DNA of 59,372 nt from an uncultured Lachnospiraceae bacterium (GTDB lineage: Bacteria > Bacillota > Clostridia > Lachnospirales > Lachnospiraceae). Under the pieces are notes generated by a model. It was given only the letters and a program-made list of their open reading frames with translations, was not told the DNA's origin and ran no database searches. Positions 52,707 through 59,372 of this stretch are shown in pieces. The stretch lies in NCBI GenBank assembly GCA_910585635.1, contig CAJUFE010000025.1, positions 1 through 59,372 on the forward strand, read 5' to 3'. Numbering within the stretch: position 1 is the first letter of the stretch; every line of letters starts with the position of its first letter. The translations under genes were made by a program, and so were the position numbers.

Positions 52707-53503
52707 AGCAAGCTCCTGTCATTGCTGAACCGGGCTTTCTTTTTTTCCGAATACATGTCTAAGAGCCGGTCCACGGTCAGGTCCTTCCTGGTCTCCTGGT
52801 CCATATCGAAGAGGACCCCTCCCCCGTCCAGCATGATGGTCCGGTTGCCGGTCTCTAAGGCCTGCTGCATATCATGGGTGATCATCATGGTGGTGATCTG
52901 GGAACGCTCCACGATCTGGTGGGTGATGGCCATCACCTTCCTGGCCGTGGCCGGATCCAAGGCAGCGGTGTGCTCGTCTAAGAGCAGCAGCTTGGGCGGC
53001 ACCAGGGTGCTCATCAGCAGGGTGACCACCTGGCGCTGGCCGCCGGATAAAAGGCCCACCCGGGTCTCCATCCGGTCCTCCAGGCCCATGTCGAACCGCG
53101 CCAGCTCCTGGCGGAAATATTCCCGGTCCTTTCGCGTCAGGGCCAGGGAGAAGCTGCGCTTCTTCTGTTTAGAATAGGCCAGGGCCAGGTTCTCCTGGAT
53201 CGAAAGGGAAGGGGCCGTACCCCTCATAGGATCCTGGAAGAGGCGCCCGATCTTTAGGGAACGCTTATATTCCGGCATGAAGGTGATGTCGGCGCCATCC
53301 AGACAGATCTGTCCGCTGTCCAGGAGGAAATTCCCGCAGATGGCATTGAACAGGGTGGATTTCCCTGCCCCGTTAGAGCCCAGGACCGTGACAAAATCCC
53401 CTGGCGCTAAGAAAAGATCCACCTTCTCTAACGCCTTATGTTCGTTGACCGTTCCCCGCCCGAAGCATTTGCAGGCGGAATGGATCTCAAGCATGTATCC
53501 CAT
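52700..53503 (-). CDS. ABC transporter ATP-binding protein (TrpZ-like)
   Basis: The protein has 267 residues. It has Walker A GSNGAGKSTL (about 44), Q-loop LFQDP, signature LLSGGQRQVV, Walker B LLLLDEHTAALDP and switch MMITHDMQQAL, all intact. DEHTAALDP is typical of the ATPases partnering PF04392 substrate-binding lipoproteins. ATG 53503 follows AAAGGAGGGGGAG and overlaps the permease end by 17 bp. It energises uptake of the ligand caught by the lipoprotein at 54586, which the Trp-type T-box suggests is tryptophan or a relative. Confidence 0.93.
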   Translation of the reverse strand: MGYMLEIHSACKCFGRGTVNEHKALEKVDLFLAPGDFVTVLGSNGAGKSTLFNAICGNFLLDSGQICLDGADITFMPEYKRSLKIGRLFQDPMRGTAPSLSIQENLALAYSKQKKRSFSLALTRKDREYFRQELARFDMGLEDRMETRVGLLSGGQRQVVTLLMSTLVPPKLLLLDEHTAALDPATARKVMAITHQIVERSQITTMMITHDMQQALETGNRTIMLDGGGVLFDMDQETRKDLTVDRLLDMYSEKKKARFSNDRSLLV

Positions 53504-54410
53504 CTGCTCCCCCTCCTTTTCCCGCTTTTCGGATGCGCCGCACATTGAGCATCTCCCGGATCGCCGGGAGGGCCAGAGCCAAGGTCACGATCAGCGCCGA
53601 GACCAGCTTCAGCATATACGCCGGGAACCAGTCCGCCTTGGTGGCGGCGGCGATGATATAGCGATAGACCACGGAGCCGAAGACCGCGGAGACCAGCCCC
53701 ATGGTCACAAAGCGGCGTCCGCAGACCGCCTCTCCGATGATCACAGAGGCCAATCCCACCACCAGGATGCCCACCCCGGAATTGATATCCGCAAAGCTCT
53801 GGTACTGGGCGATCAGTCCGCCGCACAGGGCGATCAGCCCATTGCTCAGGGCCAGCGAGATGATCTTCATCCGGTCCACATTGATCGAGGAGGCGCGGAC
53901 CATATCCGCATTATCTCCGGTAGCCCGGATGCACAGGCCCAGACGGGTACGAAAGAACAAGGCCAGGAACGCTGTGCAGAGGGCCGCCGCCAGAAAGGAC
54001 AGCCCCAGCCGCACCAGCTCCTTATCCATACCGCCTCCCGCCGCCACCGCCAGGGAGAACAGGGTGTCCTTCCCGATCAGCGTCAGGTTCGGTGTCCCGC
54101 CCAGGACCAGCATATTGATGGAATACAGGCCGCTCATGGTCAAGATCCCGGTGAGCACCGGATGGATCTGCAGGCGGGTCTGCAAAAGGCCGGTAAAGCT
54201 CCCTGCCAGACCGCCTGCCGCCGCCGCGCCGAAAAGTCCCAGAAAGGGATGGCCGGACACAGCGCCCACCGCTGATACGGCAAGGCCGAAGGTAAAGCTG
54301 CCCTCTGCCGTAAGGTCCGGTACGTTCAAGATCCGAAAGCTGATATAGATCCCCAGGACCATCACGCCGTAGAGCAAGCCCAGCTGGAGAGAACCGATCA
54401 GTAATGTCAT
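53487..54410 (-). CDS. ABC transporter permease (TrpY-like)
   Basis: The protein has 307 residues with eight or more hydrophobic segments. RILNVPDLTAEGSFTFGLAV and the loop IRATGDNADMVRASSINVDRMK are typical of the BPD_transp_2 permeases that pair with PF04392 lipoproteins. It forms the membrane channel, probably as a dimer. ATG 54410 follows CTAGGAGG. A GC-rich hairpin lies between the lipoprotein gene and this one and may lower permease expression relative to the binding protein. Confidence 0.9.
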   Translation of the reverse strand: MTLLIGSLQLGLLYGVMVLGIYISFRILNVPDLTAEGSFTFGLAVSAVGAVSGHPFLGLFGAAAAGGLAGSFTGLLQTRLQIHPVLTGILTMSGLYSINMLVLGGTPNLTLIGKDTLFSLAVAAGGGMDKELVRLGLSFLAAALCTAFLALFFRTRLGLCIRATGDNADMVRASSINVDRMKIISLALSNGLIALCGGLIAQYQSFADINSGVGILVVGLASVIIGEAVCGRRFVTMGLVSAVFGSVVYRYIIAAATKADWFPAYMLKLVSALIVTLALALPAIREMLNVRRIRKAGKGGGADGIHA

Positions 54411-54482
54411 GATAAAGCCTCCTAGTATGAAAGTTTCGTGTCCCGGCGCAAAGTTGTGCGATAATGGAGCCGTAAAAGATCC

Positions 54483-54501
54483 CCCGCCGCTTTGTGGCGG
54501 G
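54483..54501 (-). terminator. Intercistronic hairpin between lipoprotein and permease genes
   Basis: CCCGCC and GGCGGG pair around seven bases. On the minus strand it is followed only by GGATCTTTTA, a weak U-stretch. Such hairpins often stabilise the upstream message or attenuate read-through. Confidence 0.5.
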
Positions 54502-54585
54502 TTGCAGGTCTCTTATCCCGTTGCTTGCAGCAAGATCCTTGATCCATGGCGGCTGCCAGGACACGGCATAGGGTACTGTACAGGC

Positions 54586-55746
54586 TCACTGCCCGTCTGT
54601 TACAAACTGGACCTGACCGTCATCCGCTACCGTGATCCCCAGCGCTTCCATGGTGGTCCGGTTCACCACCGTTGCGCTGGCGGGGACCACCACTGCCGGG
54701 ATATCTTCGATCGCCGTACCTTCCAGATAGCGGATCGCCATGTCCGCAGACTGGGCTCCGATCGCTCTGTCGCTGATCGCGATGGTGGCAAATGCGCCGG
54801 AATCCACCATGGTGGCGGAGCTCCCATACACAGGGATCTTCTCATCCCGGGCCACCTCCGTCACCAGGGGCATAGCAGACTGGATCACGCTGTCATTGGG
54901 GATGAAGATCGCATCTACACCGTCTGCCAGGGACTGAGCCGCCTGCTGTACCTCCGAAGAATTCGTCACCACGGACTCCTTGTAGGCTAAGCCATTGGCG
55001 TCGCAATAGTCCTTGGCAGCCTCCACGGTGTTCACTGAATTGACCTCACTGGTACAGTAGAGCATACCGAAGGTCTTGGCATCTGGGGTCAGGCTGCTGC
55101 TGAGCGTAAAGATATCCTCCACCGGGATCGCATTGGAGGTGCCGGTAGCATTTTTGTCCGGCTTTTCCATATCGGTGATCACACCCGCCGCTGTCGGGGC
55201 TGAGACCGCGATAAAGATCACCGGTGTACCGGACTCTAAGTTCACCATGGCCTGGGTGGGCGGAGTGGCGATGGTCGCCACCAGATCATAGGTCCCGTCT
55301 GCCATCCCCTGAGCGATGGTCTGCAGGTTCGTAGCATCTCCCTGGGCGCATTTATAGTCGATGACCAGCTGCTCCTCCCCATAGCCTTTATCCCGCAGCT
55401 CCTGGATGAAGCCTTCCCGCATATCGTTGAAAGCACCGTTCTCGATCATCTGGATGACGCCTACCTTCAGCTGTCTGCCATCGTTCCCCGTCCTGGCGCT
55501 GTCCTCGGCCGCCGCTTTATCCCCGACAGCTGCTTTGTCCCCATCTGCCCCGGGAGAAGCCGTGCCAGCGGCCGGATCATCGGCGCCAGGGGCCGATGTA
55601 CCCACAGCTGTGGAGCCCGATGCTCCGGCCCCGGACGAACACCCGGCAGCCGTGCATACAAGGGCAGCCGCTGCCGCCACTGCCATCGCTCTTTTGATCA
55701 TCTTTCCATACTTTCCATATCTTCCATACACAGTTCTCTTTTTCAT
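54586..55746 (-). CDS. ABC substrate-binding lipoprotein (TrpX-like)
   Basis: The protein has 386 residues. The signal peptide carries a lipobox ending TAAGCSS, so Cys is the lipid anchor. It is followed by an Ala/Gly/Pro/Asp-rich linker of about 60 residues. The mature domain (VGVIQMIENGAFNDMREGF, FIAVSAPTAAGVITDMEKP, GMLYCTSEVNSVNTVEAAK, AIFIPNDSVIQSAMPLV) is PF04392 (TrpX/YtrC-like), which binds aromatic amino acids or related compounds outside the membrane. ATG 55746 follows AGAGG. Together with the next two genes it forms a complete importer. The Trp T-box upstream of the ADH gene probably controls it too. Confidence 0.92.
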   Translation of the reverse strand: MKKRTVYGRYGKYGKMIKRAMAVAAAAALVCTAAGCSSGAGASGSTAVGTSAPGADDPAAGTASPGADGDKAAVGDKAAAEDSARTGNDGRQLKVGVIQMIENGAFNDMREGFIQELRDKGYGEEQLVIDYKCAQGDATNLQTIAQGMADGTYDLVATIATPPTQAMVNLESGTPVIFIAVSAPTAAGVITDMEKPDKNATGTSNAIPVEDIFTLSSSLTPDAKTFGMLYCTSEVNSVNTVEAAKDYCDANGLAYKESVVTNSSEVQQAAQSLADGVDAIFIPNDSVIQSAMPLVTEVARDEKIPVYGSSATMVDSGAFATIAISDRAIGAQSADMAIRYLEGTAIEDIPAVVVPASATVVNRTTMEALGITVADDGQVQFVTDGQ

Positions 55747-55930
55747 GATCGTCTACCTCTTACTTTCTCTATTTTCTGATCTTTTGTTTTTGTTCTTTTA
55801 TTTTTGATCTTTGATCTTTTATCTATCCTTGATCTTTGATCTTTGTTCTCTGATCTTTGTTATTTGATCTTTGTTATTTTATCATGGTCCTCTGCTCTTT
55901 GTTATTTGATCTTCGACCTTTATCTTGATC
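55747..55930. repeat. AT-rich GATC-dense leader between the ADH and lipoprotein genes
   Basis: A short unit (TTTGATCTTTG, with variants TTATTTGATCTTTG) is repeated irregularly. About ten GATC sites occur within about 190 bases. On the coding strand this is an A/G-rich, weakly structured leader. No terminator separates the two genes, so read-through is expected. Confidence 0.6.
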
Positions 55931-57025
55931 TCATCGATCTCGCTGGCAGCGCTCCTCCAAGGTGCAAAACGCGTCCGCCAGCATCTCTCTGGTGATCTTA
56001 TAGGGATTATGATCGATATCCTTCATCGCCAGGGTCCTGTCGATCACCTGGTCCAGCTCTTTGGCGGCGATCTCAAGATCGGCCAGGCACACCGGGAGCT
56101 TTACACGCCGGCTGAACCCATATAGCTGTTCAAACATCTCCTCCTGCCTATCCACCAGGAGCAGGATCAAGATCCCATAGCTGACCACTTCGCCGTGGAG
56201 ATGGCCCTTCTCGATATGGGGGAAGGAGGTCAAGGCGTAAAATACGGCATGCCCCAGTCCCGTGTTATAGTCGATGATCCGGTCCTGGGTCAGCAGGATC
56301 GAGGCCAGCCCTGTGCTGACTACCACCGCCAGCACCACCTGCTCCAGCTCCCGGGAGATCTGCCCCGCCCGGTTATCCTCCAGCGCCTTTTCCCCGTAAG
56401 CCAGTATAGGCTCCAGACACATGCTGCTGACCGCCACACCCAGGCAGAGGTAGTGGGGAAGGGCTTCTCCCCGTGAGGACATAGTACACTCGAAATATTT
56501 GGCGTAGGTATCGCCCATGCCCGCCCACATATACCGCTCAGGCGAACAGGCGATGATGCCCAGATGGATAAACGCATGTACCGGCGGTCTCTCAAAAAAG
56601 AAGGGCTTATAAAAGCTCCCGTCTGGATGGTACATGATGGACACACTGGTGCAGGCGGCGCAATTCGAGGCGATGGTCGGGAAGGTGAACACCGGCTTCT
56701 CCAGGATATGGGCCAGGGCCTTGGCCGTGTCCATGGCTTTGCCGCCGCCTACGGCGAAGACCATCTGGGCCTGGGACAGGGCGGGCTGCGAGCGCAGCAT
56801 CTCCAGGTTTTCATAGCTACATTCTCCGCCGTACCAAAGATATCGGAGGATCTGGATACCGCCCCGGCGGGAGGCCTCTTCAAGGGCTTCTCTGGCTGCC
56901 TCCATGGCCTTGTGGCCGCCGATCGCCACGGCAGTGGTCCCATAGGGGCGGCAGATCCTGCCGATCTCCTGATAAGGATCTTCCCCGATCGTGTAGTTTG
57001 GCATGAAGATGCTGTAATGGCTCAT
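55931..57025 (-). CDS. Iron-containing alcohol/glycerol dehydrogenase family protein
   Basis: The protein has 364 residues. The GldA/glycerol-1-phosphate-dehydrogenase-like pattern is clear: FAVGGGKAMDTAKALA for NAD binding (about 92), FPTIASNCAACTS, and metal-ligand regions GMGDTYAKYFE, DYNTGLGHAVFYAL and KGHLHGEVVSYGIL with the paired His. The substrate is unknown; a polyol or an aromatic aldehyde is possible given the Trp T-box and transporter below it. ATG 57025 follows GGAAGGGAG. It is the first gene after the T-box. Confidence 0.88.
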   Translation of the reverse strand: MSHYSIFMPNYTIGEDPYQEIGRICRPYGTTAVAIGGHKAMEAAREALEEASRRGGIQILRYLWYGGECSYENLEMLRSQPALSQAQMVFAVGGGKAMDTAKALAHILEKPVFTFPTIASNCAACTSVSIMYHPDGSFYKPFFFERPPVHAFIHLGIIACSPERYMWAGMGDTYAKYFECTMSSRGEALPHYLCLGVAVSSMCLEPILAYGEKALEDNRAGQISRELEQVVLAVVVSTGLASILLTQDRIIDYNTGLGHAVFYALTSFPHIEKGHLHGEVVSYGILILLLVDRQEEMFEQLYGFSRRVKLPVCLADLEIAAKELDQVIDRTLAMKDIDHNPYKITREMLADAFCTLEERCQRDR

Positions 57026-57071
57026 GACTCTATCTCCCTTCCTGATCATAAAAATGCTGGCATAGATAACG

Positions 57072-57110
57072 CAAAAAACCCGGGCAGGATATACTCCTGT
57101 CCGGGACGGG
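57072..57110 (-). terminator. T-box-controlled terminator
   Basis: On the minus strand CCCGGACAGGA and TCCTGCCCGGG pair (one mismatch) around GTATA, followed by TTTTTT. It is the off-state hairpin of the T-box just upstream of the ADH gene. Confidence 0.92.
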
Positions 57111-57493
57111 TATCATGATGATATCCGCGGTACCACCCGCGATTGGCCGCCTACGGCCCTCTCTGTCCGCATACAAACATATGCGCTGCCCTTTTACGAA
57201 CGCAGCTTTCGTCGCTCCATACTACCCGGTGCCGACCGGCCTCCACCGACCTTTGCAGTCCCTGATCGGTCTTATCTGGCCCTGGCAGTCCCTGATCGGT
57301 CCCGCCTGATCCCGGCTCATTCCGGAGCGCCCTCAAAAGTCCATTCACCTGAACCTTCCGTACTGCCTTCCCACCACCGGCAGCTCTCTGTGACTTCCGA
57401 CCTCCAGGATGCCCACGCTCTCTTCTGCCGGGCGGCCGGAGGATATTTCAGACTACTTACCCTTTCTCAACGGTTTTGTGTATTCTGTTGTCG
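57072..57493 (-). promoter_or_regulatory. T-box riboswitch, probable tryptophan specifier
   Basis: The T-box sequence GGGTGGTACCGCGG (57125-57138) is perfect and precedes the terminator. Stem I features lie further upstream (AGAGAGCTGCCGG, GGTGGGAAGGCAG). The likely specifier loop reads GTGAATGGACTTTTGAGG, giving codon UGG, so uncharged tRNA-Trp would bind and favour antitermination. Between Stem I and the T-box, GCAGTCCCTGATCGGT (plus strand) occurs twice, 30 bp apart (57255, 57285). The promoter is at 57500-57528. It governs the ADH gene and, with no terminator after it, the TrpXYZ-like importer. Confidence 0.88.
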
Positions 57494-57499
57494 TCTATG

Positions 57500-57528
57500 A
57501 TCTTAGCACTTTAACAAGGTGATGTCAA
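57500..57528 (-). promoter_or_regulatory. Promoter of the T-box leader
   Basis: Minus strand TTGACA (57523-57528) is a perfect -35. TAAGAT (57500-57505) follows after exactly 17 bp. The start is near 57493. Confidence 0.85.
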
Positions 57529-57561
57529 CAAGTTTTTTATTTTTTCCTGTTTTTTCACCTG

Positions 57562-57603
57562 CAGTAACGTAACAGTTCAGACAACGTCCGAACTGTTACT
57601 GCA
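57562..57603. repeat. Palindrome of the GTAACAGTTC family with a duplicated arm segment
   Basis: GTAACAGTTC and GAACTGTTAC surround AGACAACGTCC. The outer arms CCTGCA and TGCAGG also pair, but the left arm has GTAAC twice in a row, giving a 5-nt bulge. It lies between the T-box promoter and the DHH gene stop. Confidence 0.75.
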
Positions 57604-57612
57604 GGCGACCGT

Positions 57613-59169
57613 TCAGTTCTCCTCCATCCTGTCATCTGCCGCCTCTTCGTAGGTCTTTTCAAAGATCCGCTGCCTGATGATATAGATATCCTGAGGATCG
57701 CTCACCTGGCTGGCCAGCCAGTCTCCGGACTCACCCTTTAAGCAGCTCCCCCACTTAGTAAAGACCTCGAACCGGCGGTCCATCTGCCGGGCCCGGATCA
57801 GCGCCGTATCCTTTGGGATACATTGCCGGGCATAGGCGGCCAGAGGCTTGGCCTCACCGGTGGCGGCATTGTATACCACGGGAGGGTATCCGCTCTCGAT
57901 CGGGTAGGCTTCTTCTGACAGGTCATATTTTTTCAGCAGCGTCGCCATCTCGGTGTGATAGATCTCATAGTCCACGCCGATCATGATGCAGAGCCCGTGG
58001 GTCACCGTCTGGGTGGTATCCCCCTCCATCATCCGGATCACGATCTCTGTCCCCACCGGGAACAGCCGCTCTGCCGGCACATAGCCCACCGGCACTTTCT
58101 TCTTGCGGTAAAGGGTCTCTCCGCCTGTAGGCTCATAGTCTCCTGCCCGCAGCTGGATCGGTGCTCTGAGACCATCGGTCCGAAAATAGCCGGTCAGCCG
58201 CTTGTAGATCAGCCGGCCCGCAGCGCCGCTCAAGTCATCCCAGCCGTCATCCAGACAAGCGATCCTCAAGTCCTCCTCGGCGATCCGTCCGCCAGCCTTT
58301 TTGGCGTCTCCGCCGCCGTTATCCCCCAGTCCCCGGACCAGCCATCTCACCACGCTGTCCGCGTCTGCCTTCTCCAGGCAGCTGCGCACAGACAGCTTGA
58401 CCCCCTCGCCCGGCTTGTGATAGTAGGCCACGCTCACATCCACCACATCCACGCTCATCACCATATCGCTGACCACCCCCAGGATATTGGGATCGCAGGG
58501 CCTGACCTGGGCCACCGCAAAGCGGTGCTCCTGGTCACAATGCAGGCTGGCAAAGGCCTGACCTGAGATCGTGATCTCATTCAGAGAAAGGTTCGCGTTC
58601 TTCAGCCGGGCGATGGCATCTCCATCGGTCTTTAAGAGATCCCGCATATCCTTATCCAGGGGATGGGTGATATTTTTCAGCTCATTGGTATCCATGTACA
58701 AGCCATAGTACAATGCGGTGGAAAGCCGGCGGTTCTGCTCTACGGCAAACCCAGCCTTCCGCAGCATATCCCACAGGACCGTGGCGCAGGCACCGTGATC
58801 GCTGCGTATCTCATGCAGCCGGGGCAGCTCTTCCGACTCTTCCAGCAGATGGTGGTCGATCACCGCCAGCTCCTGATATGGCAGTGTCGAGACATTCCCC
58901 TGGCCTGCCCGACAATCCACGGTGACCAAAAGATCAGGCGCCTCCTCCAGCCCCCGCAGGTATTCCAGGGGGATCTCAAACATCTCCACCATCAACCGCA
59001 GGTTCCTCTTCGTGATCTCCCGCGGGCCGCTGTAGACCAGCTTCGAAGACCTTCCCTTACTCTTTAGATATTCCTGCAGTGCAAAGCCGCTGGCGATCGC
59101 GTCCGCATCCGGGTTATCGTGGCACTGGATCACGATATCCTCATAGCCAAGTATCTCTTCTAATCGCAT
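57613..59169 (-). CDS. DHH-family phosphoesterase with extra C-terminal region
   Basis: The protein has 518 residues. The DHH domain has CHDNPDADAIASG (metal ligands), LLVTVDCRAGQGN, and AVIDHHLLEE, the DHH motif itself (about 106). GLGDNGGGDAKKAGGRI (about 283) is the DHHA1-type substrate loop, as in NrnA-like oligoribonucleases and phosphatases. Residues about 340-510 are an extra region ending in RFEVFTKWGSCLKGESGDWLA and IYIIRQRIFEKTY, found in long members of the family. The likely activity is hydrolysis of short RNA or nucleotide phosphates. ATG 59169 follows AGGAGG at 12 nt. Confidence 0.88.
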   Translation of the reverse strand: MRLEEILGYEDIVIQCHDNPDADAIASGFALQEYLKSKGRSSKLVYSGPREITKRNLRLMVEMFEIPLEYLRGLEEAPDLLVTVDCRAGQGNVSTLPYQELAVIDHHLLEESEELPRLHEIRSDHGACATVLWDMLRKAGFAVEQNRRLSTALYYGLYMDTNELKNITHPLDKDMRDLLKTDGDAIARLKNANLSLNEITISGQAFASLHCDQEHRFAVAQVRPCDPNILGVVSDMVMSVDVVDVSVAYYHKPGEGVKLSVRSCLEKADADSVVRWLVRGLGDNGGGDAKKAGGRIAEEDLRIACLDDGWDDLSGAAGRLIYKRLTGYFRTDGLRAPIQLRAGDYEPTGGETLYRKKKVPVGYVPAERLFPVGTEIVIRMMEGDTTQTVTHGLCIMIGVDYEIYHTEMATLLKKYDLSEEAYPIESGYPPVVYNAATGEAKPLAAYARQCIPKDTALIRARQMDRRFEVFTKWGSCLKGESGDWLASQVSDPQDIYIIRQRIFEKTYEEAADDRMEEN

Positions 59170-59240
59170 CTTGCTATATACCTCCTGGGTCGAGCATCTT
59201 GCATGACCGTCCGGATCCCCATCCCCTCTGGACGGTCAGC

Positions 59241-59294
59241 ATCTGGCCGCTCTCATCTTCCTGTTGCATCTGGTCGCTCTCATCTTCCTGTTAT
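59241..59294. repeat. 27-bp intergenic tandem repeat
   Basis: ATCTGGCCGCTCTCATCTTC and the copy with one change start at 59241 and 59268. It lies in the leader of the DHH gene. Confidence 0.75.
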
Positions 59295-59325
59295 ATGGCT
59301 CCTTTTAAGATATGTCCAATTAGCA

Positions 59326-59346
59326 ACCCCCATTTCAAATGGGGGT
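59326..59346. repeat. Perfect palindrome near the right window edge
   Basis: ACCCCCATTT and AAATGGGGGT surround a single C, so a hairpin would have a seven-pair stem and a seven-base loop. No U-tract follows. It may be the edge of a repeat or mobile element extending beyond the window. Confidence 0.6.
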
Positions 59347-59372
59347 CTAACGTAAGCCCCTCCAGGGCACTT

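Overview
The window looks like chromosome from a Gram-positive gut-type Clostridium (Lachnospiraceae-like). Support comes from a T-box leader, GAACnnnnGTTC SOS operators, strong AGGAGG ribosome sites, an anaerobic-type cobalamin gene pair (cbiP-cbiC), a DUF554 membrane protein, a spore-cortex-type LysM-GH18 protein and a TrpXYZ-like ABC transporter. Flanking genes are GC-rich. The block from about 16.7 to 35.9 kb is visibly AT-rich and looks imported. No rRNA, tRNA, CRISPR array, phage gene or transposase was recognised.

Layout. (1) 1-2.9 kb, plus strand: a radical SAM/HhH 'DNA modification/repair' protein and its usual partner (TIGR03915-like), behind a sigma-A promoter with two perfect LexA-type boxes. 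(2) 3-9.2 kb, minus strand: galE with its own promoter; cbiP-cbiC-DUF554; proA. (3) 9.2-46.7 kb, almost all minus strand: a very large cell-surface glycan locus. It holds a methyltransferase-LicD fusion, three cytidylyltransferase genes in three architectures, two CDP-glycerol glycerophosphotransferase-like proteins, five GT2/GT-A-type and three GT4-type glycosyltransferases, FkbM and other methyltransferases, a CatB-like acetyltransferase, a HAD protein, a WbsX (GH99-like) protein, a DUF268 protein, a lone asparagine-synthetase-type domain, and a phosphoesterase-GDPD fusion. Small guest modules sit inside it: an AAA-ATPase/PD-(D/E)XK gene, a DUF4160 pair, and a HipA-like kinase with a small overlapping partner. 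(4) 46.9-51 kb: an SPL-type radical SAM protein (plus strand) and a luxE-luxC pair. (5) 51.1-59.2 kb: a LysM-GH18 protein, an iron-ADH gene plus ABC transporter operon behind a T-box whose likely specifier is UGG (Trp), and a DHH phosphoesterase.

Main observation: fifteen proteins of the glycan locus (9.2-34.7 kb) share one fused Rossmann-like module (hhhhYGhGxxG ... hhD ... hDxhhhs). It is C-terminal on all five GT-A transferases and on the HAD, WbsX, LicD and cytidylyltransferase proteins. It is N-terminal on methyltransferases, the acetyltransferase and DUF268. It also occurs once as a membrane-anchored protein with no catalytic domain, and it is absent from the three GT4 enzymes. It resembles the N-terminal domain of PglD-type acetyltransferases. 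I suggest a common substrate-carrying or assembly module for one glycan pathway.

Second theme: in-frame minisatellites (30, 36 and 39 bp units) have expanded inside conserved enzymes (CbiP, LuxC, GDPD). Similar tandem repeats (27, 30 and 51 bp) lie between genes, and one lies inside the T-box leader.
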